64,000 bases of DNA from Gallibacterium salpingitidis (GTDB lineage Bacteria > Pseudomonadota > Gammaproteobacteria > Enterobacterales > Pasteurellaceae): NCBI RefSeq assembly GCF_001678495.1, contig NZ_JTJL01000012.1:1-64000 (forward strand), read 5' to 3'. How positions within the stretch are numbered: position 1 is the stretch's first letter; each line of letters opens with the position of its first letter. Shown piece after piece: positions 28,714-38,414 of the stretch. The notes beneath the pieces were generated by a model. The model saw only the letters and a list, made by a program, of their open reading frames with translations, was not told the origin of the DNA and searched no databases. The position numbers were made by a program, and so were the translations under genes.

Positions 28714-28774
28714 TCATTGCCACAGATTTTTAGTGGTTTGTCGATTAAACAATTAACTTATAACGGATCAAACT

Positions 28775-29242
28775 ATGGATATTCGTAAAATAAAAAAACT
28801 CATCGAATTGGTTGAAGAATCAGGCATTATGGAAATTGAAATTTCCGAAGGTGAAGAGTCTGTGCGTATTAGTCGTGGCAATGTTGTTGCGGCACCTGTT
28901 GCACCACAACAAATTGTCCTACCTCAAGCTGCTGCGCCAGCACCTGTTGCTGCAGCAGATACTAGTGCAAAACCAGCACCAGCAGAAACAGCGGCTAATG
29001 CCGTTTCTGGCCACGTTATTCGTTCACCAATGGTGGGAACCTTCTATCGTAGCCCAAGCCCAGAAGCAGCACCATTTATTGAAGTGGGTAAAACCGTTAA
29101 AGTTGGCGATACCCTTTGCATTGTAGAAGCAATGAAAATGATGAATCGTATTGAATCTGATAAAGCAGGTGTGGTAAAAGCGATTTTAGTCAATGATGGT
29201 GACGCGGTTGAGTTTGACGAACAATTAATCGTGATCGAATAA
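28775..29242 (+). CDS. accB: biotin carboxyl carrier protein of acetyl-CoA carboxylase
   Basis: A 155-residue BCCP. An N-terminal oligomerisation segment ([20 protein letters not shown]) is followed by an Ala/Pro-rich linker (about residues 40-75) and the biotinyl domain with EAMKMMN, whose central Lys carries biotin, plus the thumb [22 protein letters not shown] (in parts). It works with AccC, encoded 96 nt downstream. Confidence 0.97.
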   Translation: MDIRKIKKLIELVEESGIMEIEISEGEESVRISRGNVVAAPVAPQQIVLPQAAAPAPVAAADTSAKPAPAETAANAVSGHVIRSPMVGTFYRSPSPEAAPFIEVGKTVKVGDTLCIVEAMKMMNRIESDKAGVVKAILVNDGDAVEFDEQLIVIE

Positions 29243-29338
29243 ACTCGGTAAATATACAGCGCAGCGGTTGCTTGATGTAGTTTCTCACTAAGCGAATTTT
29301 AAGTTGCGTTGTTAATCTTTAAGTCATGGATACAAGTT

Positions 29339-30685
29339 ATGTTAGAAAAAGTGGTTATTGCTAACCGTGGAGAAATAGCATTACGTATTTTAAGAGCGTG
29401 TAAAGAGCTAAATATCGCAACGGTAGCAGTTCATTCGACCGCAGATCGTATGTTAAAGCACGTATTGCTTGCTGATGAAACGGTATGTATCGGTCCAGCA
29501 CCTTCAGCAAAAAGTTATTTAAATATTCCGGCGATTATTGCTGCTGCAGAAGTGACAGGTGCAGATGCTATTCACCCAGGATATGGTTTTTTATCTGAAA
29601 ATGCTGATTTCGCGGAGCAAGTTGAGCGTTCAGGTTTTATTTTTATTGGGCCGACTGCGGATGTTATTCGCTTAATGGGTGATAAAGTGTCTGCGATTGA
29701 AGCAATGAAAAAAGCTGGTGTTCCTTGTGTGCCAGGTTCAGATGGTCCATTAGGTCGTGATATTAATAAAAATAAAGAGATTGCAAAACGTATCGGTTAT
29801 CCAATCATTATTAAAGCTTCTGGCGGCGGCGGCGGACGCGGTATGCGTGTGGTTCGTCAAGAAAGTGCTTTAGAAGAAGCTATTGCAATGACAAAAGCGG
29901 AAGCGAAAGCAGCATTTAACAACGATATGGTATATATGGAAAAATATTTAGAGAATCCACGCCATATCGAAGTGCAAGTATTAGCGGATACACATGGCAA
30001 TGCGATTTATTTGGCGGAACGTGATTGTTCAATGCAGCGTCGTCACCAAAAAGTGGTGGAAGAAGCGCCAGCACCAGGTATCACTGAAGAAATGCGCCGT
30101 CATATTGGCGAACGTTGTGCCAATGCGTGTAAAGAGATTGGTTATCGTGGCGCAGGTACATTTGAGTTCTTATATGAAAATGGCGAGTTCTTTTTCATTG
30201 AAATGAATACTCGTATTCAAGTAGAGCATCCTGTGACCGAGATGATTACTGGTGTTGATCTAGTGAAAGAGCAATTACGCATTGCTGCCGGTTTGCCTTT
30301 ATCATTTAAACAAGAAGATATTAAAGTACGTGGTCATGCGATTGAGTGCCGTATCAATGCAGAAGATCCAACAACTTTCTTACCGTCACCAGGTAAAATC
30401 GAGCACTTACATTCACCAGGTGGTTTTGGTATTCGTTGGGATTCACATATTTATGGTGGTTATACTGTACCACCTAACTATGATTCTATGATCGGTAAAT
30501 TGATCAGTTATGGTGAAGATCGTCAAGTAGCTATTCGCAGAATGCAGAATGCGTTAAGTGAAACTATTATTGAAGGTATTAAGACCAATATTCCACTGCA
30601 TGAATCAATTTTATCTGATAAGAATTTCCAAAAAGGTGGTACCAATATCCACTATTTGGAGAAAAAACTCGGTTTAAGAGATTAA
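29339..30685 (+). CDS. accC: biotin carboxylase
   Basis: A 448-residue ATP-grasp subunit that carboxylates biotin on AccB, the first step of malonyl-CoA synthesis. ATG 29339 gives [20 protein letters not shown], exactly the family start; the frame is open 10 codons further but without support. Motifs: [13 protein letters not shown], the glycine-rich ATP loop [48 protein letters not shown] and the C-terminal [14 protein letters not shown]. Confidence 0.98.
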   Translation: MLEKVVIANRGEIALRILRACKELNIATVAVHSTADRMLKHVLLADETVCIGPAPSAKSYLNIPAIIAAAEVTGADAIHPGYGFLSENADFAEQVERSGFIFIGPTADVIRLMGDKVSAIEAMKKAGVPCVPGSDGPLGRDINKNKEIAKRIGYPIIIKASGGGGGRGMRVVRQESALEEAIAMTKAEAKAAFNNDMVYMEKYLENPRHIEVQVLADTHGNAIYLAERDCSMQRRHQKVVEEAPAPGITEEMRRHIGERCANACKEIGYRGAGTFEFLYENGEFFFIEMNTRIQVEHPVTEMITGVDLVKEQLRIAAGLPLSFKQEDIKVRGHAIECRINAEDPTTFLPSPGKIEHLHSPGGFGIRWDSHIYGGYTVPPNYDSMIGKLISYGEDRQVAIRRMQNALSETIIEGIKTNIPLHESILSDKNFQKGGTNIHYLEKKLGLRD

Positions 30686-30708
30686 GATAGCAAATTAAGG
30701 AGAGCCTT

Positions 30709-31185
30709 ATGCCAGCACAATCTAAAGATACCATCCAACCTAAAGATACGATAAGTTTCCTTATCATCGGTAATGTACTGTCGGCGCTGGCAGGGCTTGC
30801 GCTCGTAGCTATTTTGGTCTACTACATCGTGTATGGGTTCATTGATCCACATATTGCTCGCCCTTGGTCTCGTGATCTTCTCTACGTAGTCGGTGGTGGC
30901 TTGGTTTGTACTGTGATTGTGAGCTTGATAGGTAGCAGCATCAAAAAAGCGAATTATTATCCGATCGCAGGGTCAGGACAAGCCTCACATACAGGCGATA
31001 TACTGGCGGGTACTTCCACAATTTTCATTAGTGGCGTGGTGATAGCATTTATTATTATGTCTGTGGAAGATTCTCTGAGCTTGTCTTGGTTTATGTATGG
31101 TCTCATAGTTCTATTTGCTATTACAACATTTCTTTACTATCTCGTGGTGGTGATTACATTCTTAGAAATCAAGAAAATCAGATAA
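30709..31185 (+). CDS. unrecognised four-helix membrane protein
   Basis: A 158-residue protein I do not recognise. It has a polar N-terminus with a repeated QxKDTI-like element, then four hydrophobic segments (about residues 16-43, 59-80, 100-122 and 128-153) separated by short polar loops. It starts 23 nt after accC with an AAGGAG ribosome site and ends before a bidirectional terminator, so it is probably co-transcribed with accBC. Its codons look richer in G and C than its neighbours by eye, which may indicate later acquisition. It is not the small YhdT protein that follows accC in E. coli. Confidence 0.75.
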   Translation: MPAQSKDTIQPKDTISFLIIGNVLSALAGLALVAILVYYIVYGFIDPHIARPWSRDLLYVVGGGLVCTVIVSLIGSSIKKANYYPIAGSGQASHTGDILAGTSTIFISGVVIAFIIMSVEDSLSLSWFMYGLIVLFAITTFLYYLVVVITFLEIKKIR

Positions 31186-31287
31186 AATCGTATAAGGTGA
31201 TAAAGGTAAGTGAAAAATCGGAACATCTAATGCAGATTTAGCTTTCAGAGAAAAAGAAGCTTGGTTTTCAGGAAATTTTGATACAAG

Positions 31288-31316
31288 AAAATGCCAGTAG
31301 TGATACTGGCATTTTT
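31288..31316. terminator. bidirectional terminator before the hpa operon end
   Basis: AAAATGCCAGTA-GTGA-TACTGGCATTTT, a 12-bp stem with a GNRA tetraloop, A-run before and T-run after. It terminates both the acc-side transcript and the 11.5-kb leftward hpa operon. Confidence 0.92.
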
Positions 31317-31320
31317 GTTG

Positions 31321-32772
31321 CTAGATTTTCATACAGAGATATTTCATTTCCATAAACTCTTCCATACCATAACGGGAACCTTCACGACCAAGTCCAGATT
31401 GTTTTACCCCGCCGAATGGTGCAACTTCAGTAGAAATAATACCTTCATTAATGCCGACCATACCATATTCTAAGGCTTCACTTACGCGCCAAATACGGCT
31501 CATATTTGGTGTATAAATATATGATGCCAAACCAAATTCGGTATCGTTTGCCATTTGAATTGCTTCTTCTTCGCTATCAAAACAGAATATTGGTGCTAAT
31601 GGGGCAAAAGTTTCCTCTTTTGCCACTTTCATTGCTTGTGTCACATTAGTCAAAATAGTCGGTTCAAAGAAAGTACCGCCTAAAGCGTGTAATTTACCGC
31701 CACAAACTTTAGTTGCTCCTTTGGCTAAAGCATCGGCAATATGATCTTCAATTTTTTTCACTGCATTTTGATTGATGAGTGGGCCAATTTCGACAGCTTG
31801 TTCAAACGCAGAACCGACCTTCATTTGTTGTACGCGCGCTAAGAATTTTTCTACGAAAGCATCATAAATACCACGTTGTACATAAATACGATTAGTACAG
31901 ACACAAGTTTGTCCTGCATTTCTAAATTTAGAGGCAATGATACCTTCAATCGCATTATCTAAGTCAGCATCATCAAATACGATTGATGGCGCGTTACCAC
32001 CTAATTCTAATGCGACTTTTTTCACTGTAGAAGCACATTGCTCCATTAAAATCTTGCCGACGCGAGTTGAACCAGTAAAGGTTAATTTACTGACGATTGG
32101 ATTCTGGCTTAATACTTTACCAATGCCAATTGCATCAGTTCCTGTCACCACATTAAAGACACCAGCAGGAACGCCTGCTTGTTCAGCTAAAACAGCTAAT
32201 GCTAATGCGGATAATGGCGTTTCTGGTGCAGGTTTTAATACCATTGTACAGCCACTTGCTAGTGCTGGGGCGGCTTTACGTGTAATCATGGCATTAGGGA
32301 AATTCCATGGTGTAATTGCAGACACCACCCCGATAGGTTGTTTGATTACCACAATACGACGATTGGTTTTATCTTGTGGAATCACATCACCGTAAGCACG
32401 TTTCGCCTCTTCAGCAAACCACTCTAAAAAGCTAGCGCCATAAGCAATTTCACCACGACTTTCTGCTAATGGTTTCCCTTGTTCAAGGCTTAATAGTTGT
32501 GCTAACTCTTCTTGATTTGCCATTACTAATTCAAACCAGCGACGTAAAATTAGCCCTCTTTCTTTACCGGTTTTTGCAGCCCAGGCTTTTTGTGCCTGTT
32601 GCGCCGCTTGTAATGCTTGTTCGGTTTCATTAATGCCAAGATCACTGACTTGGCAAAGTACTTCTCCCGTTGCCGGATTTTGTACATCAAAGACTTTGCC
32701 TGACTCAGCTGCAACGAAACGTCCGTTGATATAGCCTTGAGTACGCAACAGAGAAAATTTTGCAATATCCAT
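31321..32772 (-). CDS. gabD: NAD(P)-dependent succinate-semialdehyde dehydrogenase
   Basis: A 483-residue aldehyde dehydrogenase of the GabD/Sad group. Motifs: TPWNFPNAMITRKAAPALASGC, LTFTGSTRVGK, LELGGNAPSIVF (catalytic Glu) and GQTCVCTNRIYV (catalytic Cys near residue 285, plus the redox-switch Cys two positions on). It is the last gene of the hpa operon, 17 nt after hpaI. There it would oxidise the succinate semialdehyde released by HpaI to succinate, closing the pathway into the TCA cycle. Cofactor preference cannot be read from the sequence. Confidence 0.93.
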   Translation of the reverse strand: MDIAKFSLLRTQGYINGRFVAAESGKVFDVQNPATGEVLCQVSDLGINETEQALQAAQQAQKAWAAKTGKERGLILRRWFELVMANQEELAQLLSLEQGKPLAESRGEIAYGASFLEWFAEEAKRAYGDVIPQDKTNRRIVVIKQPIGVVSAITPWNFPNAMITRKAAPALASGCTMVLKPAPETPLSALALAVLAEQAGVPAGVFNVVTGTDAIGIGKVLSQNPIVSKLTFTGSTRVGKILMEQCASTVKKVALELGGNAPSIVFDDADLDNAIEGIIASKFRNAGQTCVCTNRIYVQRGIYDAFVEKFLARVQQMKVGSAFEQAVEIGPLINQNAVKKIEDHIADALAKGATKVCGGKLHALGGTFFEPTILTNVTQAMKVAKEETFAPLAPIFCFDSEEEAIQMANDTEFGLASYIYTPNMSRIWRVSEALEYGMVGINEGIISTEVAPFGGVKQSGLGREGSRYGMEEFMEMKYLCMKI

Positions 32773-32789
32773 ACTATCTTCCTTAGTGA

Positions 32790-33599
32790 TTAATACACAC
32801 TATTTTGGTTAGCGCTCATCGTAGTGGTATTTTGTTTAAAACTATTTGCTAGTTTTACTAATTCACGCATTAGAATTGAGGTATCGACACCAACAGCAAC
32901 AAATAAACAACCTAAATCTAAATAATGTTGTGCCATTTTTGCGTCCGCATATAAGATACCCGGTGCTTTACCTGCTTGACGAATAATTTGAATTGATTCC
33001 TCAATTTTTTGTTGTACTTCAGGATGTGCTGGATTACCAAGATGACCTAGCGAAGCACTTAAATCTGCTGGCCCAATAAAAATACCATCTACCCCATCCA
33101 CTTTAACGATTTCAGATAGATTTTGTAAGCCTTTTTGCGTTTCAATTTGCAATAATAAACAGATTTCTTGATCTGCCTGATGTAAATAGTTAGTTACGTT
33201 ATTCCAGCGTGAAGCTCTGGCTAATGCGCTACCTACACCACGAATCCCTTTAGGCGGATAGCGTACTGCACGTACGAATTCTTCTGCTTGTTCGACTGTT
33301 TCCACCATTGGAATCAGTAATGTTTGTGCACCAATATCTAATAATTGTTTAATAATAACCGGATTACCAATTGGTGGGCGCACAATAGCAGAAGAATCAG
33401 GATAGCCGCTGACTACTTGTAATTGGTGTAATAAGGTTTGAATATCATTTGGCGCATGTTCGCCATCTAATAATAACCAATCGAATCCCGCATTTGCGGC
33501 AATTTCGCAAGCATAACCATTTGCCATACCAATCCAAAGCCCAATTTGTGCTTGCTGTTGTTTAATAGCAGCTTTAAAACGATTTTCAGGGAGTTTCAT
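32790..33599 (-). CDS. hpaI: 4-hydroxy-2-oxoheptane-1,7-dioate aldolase HpaI
   Basis: A 269-residue class II aldolase that splits 4-hydroxy-2-oxoheptanedioate into pyruvate and succinate semialdehyde. Motifs of the HpcH/HpaI family: [33 protein letters not shown] (in parts; catalytic His in DGEHAPND), [13 protein letters not shown] (pyruvate-binding Arg), [10 protein letters not shown] (metal Glu), and [15 protein letters not shown] (metal Asp). It lies between hpaH and gabD. Confidence 0.95.
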   Translation of the reverse strand: MKLPENRFKAAIKQQQAQIGLWIGMANGYACEIAANAGFDWLLLDGEHAPNDIQTLLHQLQVVSGYPDSSAIVRPPIGNPVIIKQLLDIGAQTLLIPMVETVEQAEEFVRAVRYPPKGIRGVGSALARASRWNNVTNYLHQADQEICLLLQIETQKGLQNLSEIVKVDGVDGIFIGPADLSASLGHLGNPAHPEVQQKIEESIQIIRQAGKAPGILYADAKMAQHYLDLGCLFVAVGVDTSILMRELVKLANSFKQNTTTMSANQNSVY

Positions 33600-33611
33600 C
33601 TGTATTACTCC

Positions 33612-34415
33612 TTAAACGAATTGCATAGAGATACTGCCAAGTTCATGGTAATCAACATGGAAAGTATCACCTTTTCTTGCAGGAACAGGGCGAGTAAATG
33701 AACCGCCAAGAATAATTTGTCCAGCTTTCAAACCAACACCATGCGGTGCTAATTTATTAGCAAGCCAAGCGACGCCTTTTAAAGGATTATTTAAAACCGC
33801 GGCAGATACGCCTGACTCTTCAACAATACCATTGCGATATAACACTGCGGATACACGACGTAAATCAACATCCATTGGCTTAATCGCACGTCCACCTAAT
33901 ACAACGCCAGCATTAGCAGCATTATCAGAAATAGTATCAAAGACACGACGTGGCACTTTGGTGTGACGATCGAAAGATTCGATACGTGCGTCAATAATTT
34001 CTAGCGCTGGAATCACATAATCGGTGGCATCTAGGACATCAAAAATAGTACAGTTTGGACCTTGTAAATCACGTTTTAAGATAAATGCTAATTCCACTTC
34101 AACACGAGGAACAATAAAGCGTGACATTGGAATTTCACCATTTTCTTCAAAAAACATATCGTCTAATAAGGCGCCGTAGTCAGGTTCATCAATTTGAGAA
34201 CTATTTTGCATTGCTTTGGATGTTAAACCGATTTTGTGACCTTTTAATACACGCCCCTCAGCGATTTTCATTGCCACCCACTCTTTTTGGATTGCATAAG
34301 CATCTTCGATAGTAATGCCGGGATACTTTAATGAAAACTGTTCAATTTGAGTGCCACTTTTTTCTGCTTCATTTAATGCAGTTGCTGCTTGTCGAATGAT
34401 GTCTGGAGTTAGCAT
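33612..34415 (-). CDS. hpaH: 2-oxohept-4-ene-1,7-dioate hydratase HpaH
   Basis: A 267-residue hydratase of the fumarylacetoacetase-like superfamily that adds water to 2-oxohept-4-ene-1,7-dioate (written 3-ene or 4-ene depending on source). Motifs: [12 protein letters not shown], the metal-binding [28 protein letters not shown] and [13 protein letters not shown], and a C-terminal [13 protein letters not shown]. Lies 12 nt upstream of hpaI. Confidence 0.94.
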   Translation of the reverse strand: MLTPDIIRQAATALNEAEKSGTQIEQFSLKYPGITIEDAYAIQKEWVAMKIAEGRVLKGHKIGLTSKAMQNSSQIDEPDYGALLDDMFFEENGEIPMSRFIVPRVEVELAFILKRDLQGPNCTIFDVLDATDYVIPALEIIDARIESFDRHTKVPRRVFDTISDNAANAGVVLGGRAIKPMDVDLRRVSAVLYRNGIVEESGVSAAVLNNPLKGVAWLANKLAPHGVGLKAGQIILGGSFTRPVPARKGDTFHVDYHELGSISMQFV

Positions 34416-34430
34416 AATTCACCTCAATTT

Positions 34431-35642
34431 TTATGATCTTTGTTGGTTGTTTGGTAAGAACGCTGCCAATAGGAAGCCAATGACAGCACAGCAAGAACAG
34501 ACACAAAGTACCGTCAGCATAGTTTGTGGTGTTCCTTGGAAGAAATATGACAATGTGGCACTAGCAAATAATCCTCCAGCAAATTGCATAGAAGTGGCTA
34601 ATGCCATTGCGGTACCGGCACGTTCACGATGTAATTGTAATAACTGTGCCATAATGTTCGGGGCGATTGCGCCGGTAAGGGCAATAAAGAGAAATAACGG
34701 CAGCATAATGGCGATAAGGCTATCAGGATCAGCGAGGAAAAAGCCTAAGCCGGCAATAGCGACTAAACATACTTCTGCACGTAATAAAGTAGGTAATGGA
34801 TATTTTTTAGCGAATTTGTTGTTTAATACGGTGCAGAGAATAATGCCGATAACATTGACACCGAAGAAGTAGCCATACTGCTGTGGTGAGAAATGGAAAT
34901 AATCAATATAAACAAAAGGGGTACCGGCGACATAAGTAAATAATCCACCAAACATTGCCGATAGACAGAAGATATAGCCAACAGTGGTGGTATCACGTAA
35001 TACAATACAATATGGATGGAAAATAGTATTAAAACGTAAAGGTAAATCGGTATTGACGTGATGAGTTTCTTCTAAACGAAAATAAATAATTGCCCAACAA
35101 ACACAGCCTAATATCGCGAGTAAAGTAAAATTAGCTCGCCAGTCAAAAAGGAATAGCAACCATCCACCAATCATTGGCGCTAATAAAGGCGCTAACATAG
35201 TAATTAATTGCATCATAGATAAGATGCTGACAGTTCGTTGTGGTGGAAAGCGATCGCGGACAATGGCTCGCCCTAAAACAGGGGCAGCGCCGCCGCCAAA
35301 GGCTTGTAAAAAGCGAAAAATCAAAAGTTGTTCAATGTTGGTAGCAAAGGCACAAGCAATACTAGCAAGGACATATAAAGACATACCAACAATTAAGATA
35401 AAACGTCTGCCATAGCGATCGGATAATGGTCCATATAGCAGCATACCGGCACAAAAACCGGTTAAAAATGTACTCACCGTAAATTGCACACTGGCAATAT
35501 CAGTTTGCAATGATTGCGCAATATTCGGGAAAGTAGGTAAATACATATCAATGGAGAGCGGGCCAAAACCAACCAAACTACCCAAAAAGATAATTAACGC
35601 AATTTCTGATAATGGTTTGACTGGTGTACGAGGGTTTGGCAT
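34431..35642 (-). CDS. MFS transporter, Bcr/CflA family
   Basis: A 403-residue protein with 12 predicted membrane helices and the MFS motifs LSIDMYLPTFP (typical of Bcr/CflA at TM1) and GPLSDRYGRRFIL between TM2 and TM3. Bcr/CflA members are proton-driven drug or metabolite exporters. It sits inside the hpa operon between hpaF and hpaH, where it could export catechol-type intermediates or act as a second aromatic-acid carrier; the sequence does not decide. It is not the ACS-type permease HpaX. Confidence 0.87.
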   Translation of the reverse strand: MPNPRTPVKPLSEIALIIFLGSLVGFGPLSIDMYLPTFPNIAQSLQTDIASVQFTVSTFLTGFCAGMLLYGPLSDRYGRRFILIVGMSLYVLASIACAFATNIEQLLIFRFLQAFGGGAAPVLGRAIVRDRFPPQRTVSILSMMQLITMLAPLLAPMIGGWLLFLFDWRANFTLLAILGCVCWAIIYFRLEETHHVNTDLPLRFNTIFHPYCIVLRDTTTVGYIFCLSAMFGGLFTYVAGTPFVYIDYFHFSPQQYGYFFGVNVIGIILCTVLNNKFAKKYPLPTLLRAEVCLVAIAGLGFFLADPDSLIAIMLPLFLFIALTGAIAPNIMAQLLQLHRERAGTAMALATSMQFAGGLFASATLSYFFQGTPQTMLTVLCVCSCCAVIGFLLAAFLPNNQQRS

Positions 35643-35663
35643 ACACTCTCCTAATAAAGTTAG

Positions 35664-36047
35664 TTATTTTTTAAAGCGATGATGAACATTATTTTTCTTG
35701 AAATTTAAGGTTTCACTTAATTCACTAATTTCAAATGACAAGGCGAAATAACGTTTCTCAAAAAGCGGTTGGAAAAAATCGGTCAGAATGCCAAAAAGGG
35801 TTTCTCCCACTTTTTTCAGTTCCGCTTGATCTCTGCCTGCACCAATTTTTAAGGTGATATGGACAAACGCATCATCTTCTTTACCGTCTGCCATACGATA
35901 AACATCTACCCAATGTACGCGACTGCGAATACCGCCTAACGGGAAAATCCCTGTTCCGGCAAGGTATTTATGCACTTTTGGAAATAACGCAGCAAAATCA
36001 ACATCACCTTTCAGATTGTCGGTAGCTTCTACAATAAAATGCGGCAT
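35664..36047 (-). CDS. hpaF: 5-carboxymethyl-2-hydroxymuconate delta-isomerase HpaF
   Basis: A 127-residue tautomerase-superfamily enzyme. The N-terminal Pro that acts as catalytic base after Met removal is present (MPHFIVEATDNL). The family segments GGIRSRVHWVDVYRMADG and FVHITLKIGAGR are also seen. It isomerises 5-carboxymethyl-2-hydroxymuconate before HpaG decarboxylation. Lies 9 nt from hpaD. Confidence 0.93.
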   Translation of the reverse strand: MPHFIVEATDNLKGDVDFAALFPKVHKYLAGTGIFPLGGIRSRVHWVDVYRMADGKEDDAFVHITLKIGAGRDQAELKKVGETLFGILTDFFQPLFEKRYFALSFEISELSETLNFKKNNVHHRFKK

Positions 36048-36056
36048 ATTAGCTCC

Positions 36057-36905
36057 TTAATTTAATGGGAAAATAGCGTTGATTTGCCCAGTACCAGAAC
36101 TTGGGAATAGATCTGTTAAGACTTCAACACCTTTATCGTATTTATCCCAACCGAGCATACCCAATAACATTACGGTATCGTGCATATTGCCTTCGCCACG
36201 ACAAAATTCAGCATATTCTGGCAACATAGCGCAGAAATCTTTGAAGTTGCCTCTTTTCCACATATCGACAACATGCAGATCGATTTGATGTTCAAATTCG
36301 CGGGTATAACTATTCATTCCCTCTGTGGCGCGATGATCAGGAATAAAGTAGTGAGATAAAGATCCGCTCGCTAATACTGCTACGGTACCATCATAAGCCT
36401 CAATCGCTTGTAATACTGCTTCGCCTAATTTGCGACTATCGGCAAAATCATGAGAGGTACAAAATGCCGAAATAGATACTACTTTGAAATGTTTGTCACC
36501 ATTCATATAGCGCATTGGTACGAGCGTGCCATATTCTAATTTTAGACTTGGAATTTCGTGTGCTTGTGCACGTACACCTTTTTTCACAGCAAACTCGGCA
36601 ATTAAACGCCCCAATTCAGGATTACCGTCATAATCAAAAGTAATATCTTTAATAAAATGTGGTAATTCATTACTGGTATAAACACCTTGGAAGTGATCGC
36701 AGCAATTGATATGGTAAGCGCTGTTTACTAGCCAGTGTGTATCGAACACAATAATGGTATCGACCCCTAGTTCACGACAGCGACGACTAATTTCTTTGTG
36801 CCCTTGAATAGCGCTTTCACGACAGCCATGATTTTTCCCTGGTAATTCAGAGAGATACATGGACGGTACATGCGTAATTTTGGCAGCTAAGGCTAATTTT
36901 CCCAT
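36057..36905 (-). CDS. hpaD: 3,4-dihydroxyphenylacetate 2,3-dioxygenase HpaD
   Basis: A 282-residue class III (LigB-type) extradiol ring-cleavage dioxygenase using Fe(II) or Mn(II). N-terminal ITHVPSMYLSELPG supplies the first metal His. FDTHWLVNSAYHINC and the conserved GSLSHYF also fit. It opens homoprotocatechuate to 5-carboxymethyl-2-hydroxymuconate semialdehyde. An AAGGAG site lies 8 nt before the ATG; hpaE is 16 nt upstream. Confidence 0.95.
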   Translation of the reverse strand: MGKLALAAKITHVPSMYLSELPGKNHGCRESAIQGHKEISRRCRELGVDTIIVFDTHWLVNSAYHINCCDHFQGVYTSNELPHFIKDITFDYDGNPELGRLIAEFAVKKGVRAQAHEIPSLKLEYGTLVPMRYMNGDKHFKVVSISAFCTSHDFADSRKLGEAVLQAIEAYDGTVAVLASGSLSHYFIPDHRATEGMNSYTREFEHQIDLHVVDMWKRGNFKDFCAMLPEYAEFCRGEGNMHDTVMLLGMLGWDKYDKGVEVLTDLFPSSGTGQINAIFPLN

Positions 36906-36921
36906 AATGTATCTCCTTTAA

Positions 36922-38391
36922 TTACTTCACACCCCAACGAGGGATCGTATGATTTTCTAGTGGTAAGCAAACATTTTTGATTTCAGTAAAGACTTCAAAA
37001 CTATATTCACCACCTTCACGTCCGACACCGGATGCTTTGATACCACCAAATGGTTGACGTAAATCACGAATATTATGGCTATTGATAAAGACCATACCTG
37101 CTTCAATGCCATGAGCTAAACGGTGGGCTTTACCTAAATCGTTAGTCCAAACATAAGAGGCTAAGCCGTACTCAACGTCATTTGCTAAACGTAATGCTTC
37201 ATCTTCATCTTTGAATGGAATTAAACAAACTACCGGTCCAAAGATCTCTTCTTGCGCAATCCGCATTTTGTTATTCACATTGGCAAAGACTGTTGGACGA
37301 ATGAAGTTACCTTTGCTGAGATGTTCAGGTAAACCTTCAGGGCGTTCTAAACCACCAGCCATTAAAGTTGCGCCTTCTTCCATACCAATACGGATATAAC
37401 CAGTTACTTTGTCATAGTGCTGACGAGTAATCATTGAACCTACTTGGGTATTGAAATCTTGCGGATCGCCGACAATGATACGTTTTGCTCTTTCTGCAAA
37501 TTCTTTTACAAAATCATCATAGATAGTTTCTTGGATAAAAATACGCGAACCAGCGGTACAGCGTTCACCATTGAGCGAGAAAATTGCAAAGAGAGAAGAA
37601 TCTAAAGCTCGACCGATATCTGCATCATCAAAGATTAACACTGGTGATTTACCGCCAAGTTCCATTGATAATTTTTTCAAACCAGCGCTACGCATAATAT
37701 TGCGTCCAGTAACGGTACCACCAGTGAAGGAAACTGCTCTTACATCATTGTGACATACTAAAGCGTGACCAGCTGTTGCACCATAACCTTGAACAACGTT
37801 AAATACCCCTTCCGGAATACCCGCTTCTAACACTAAACGTCCTAACTCATTGGCAGTTAAAGGAGAAAGTTCAGACATTTTCATTACTGCGGTATTACCA
37901 AGCGCTAAGCAAGGTGCAGTTTTCCAAGTGGCGGTCATAAATGGTACGTTCCAAGGAGAAACTAATCCGCAAACACCAACTGGTTGATATAACGTATAGT
38001 TGAGCATTTTGTCATCGACAGGATAGGAGTGCCCATTCATACGAGTACAGACTTCGGCAAAGAAATTAAAGTTATGGGACGCACGTGGAATTAATACATT
38101 TTTGGTTTGGTGAATTGGTAACCCGGTATCTAAGGTTTCTAATTCAGCTAATTTCGCCACATGTTTATCAATTAAATCGCCAAGATTACGCATCAATTTA
38201 GCGCGTTCTTTTGCTGGTGTTCTTGACCATTTTGGAAAAGCATCTTTAGCAGCTTGTACAGCCGCATTGATCTCTTTTTCACCACCACTAGCAACTTCAC
38301 AAATTACTTCACCAGTTGCCGGATTGATATTTTGGAATGTTTCTTCGCTGGCGACTTCTTTACCGTTGATCCAATGTTTAAGCATAGTCAT
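36922..38391 (-). CDS. hpaE: 5-carboxymethyl-2-hydroxymuconate semialdehyde dehydrogenase HpaE
   Basis: A 489-residue NAD-dependent aldehyde dehydrogenase. Motifs: SPWNVPFMTATWKTAPCLALGN, VSFTGGTVTGRNIM, MELGGKSPVLIFDDADI (catalytic Glu) and NGERCTAGSRIFI (catalytic Cys near residue 283), all close to HpaE/HpcC. It oxidises the ring-cleavage product to the muconate. The start at 38391 has GAGGAG 7 nt upstream. Confidence 0.95.
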   Translation of the reverse strand: MTMLKHWINGKEVASEETFQNINPATGEVICEVASGGEKEINAAVQAAKDAFPKWSRTPAKERAKLMRNLGDLIDKHVAKLAELETLDTGLPIHQTKNVLIPRASHNFNFFAEVCTRMNGHSYPVDDKMLNYTLYQPVGVCGLVSPWNVPFMTATWKTAPCLALGNTAVMKMSELSPLTANELGRLVLEAGIPEGVFNVVQGYGATAGHALVCHNDVRAVSFTGGTVTGRNIMRSAGLKKLSMELGGKSPVLIFDDADIGRALDSSLFAIFSLNGERCTAGSRIFIQETIYDDFVKEFAERAKRIIVGDPQDFNTQVGSMITRQHYDKVTGYIRIGMEEGATLMAGGLERPEGLPEHLSKGNFIRPTVFANVNNKMRIAQEEIFGPVVCLIPFKDEDEALRLANDVEYGLASYVWTNDLGKAHRLAHGIEAGMVFINSHNIRDLRQPFGGIKASGVGREGGEYSFEVFTEIKNVCLPLENHTIPRWGVK

Positions 38392-38414
38392 AGTGTTTCT
38401 CCTCTCTGAAAATT

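Noticed and set aside
31937..32395. 152-codon open frame on the + strand opposite gabD
   Set aside because: It lies fully inside the well-supported gabD gene, has no ribosome site or recognisable domain, and mirrors gabD codon bias.
34351..34872. 173-codon open frame on the + strand opposite hpaH and the MFS gene
   Set aside because: It spans the hpaH/MFS boundary antisense to both, has a Cys/Asn-rich composition typical of antisense frames, and no family resemblance.
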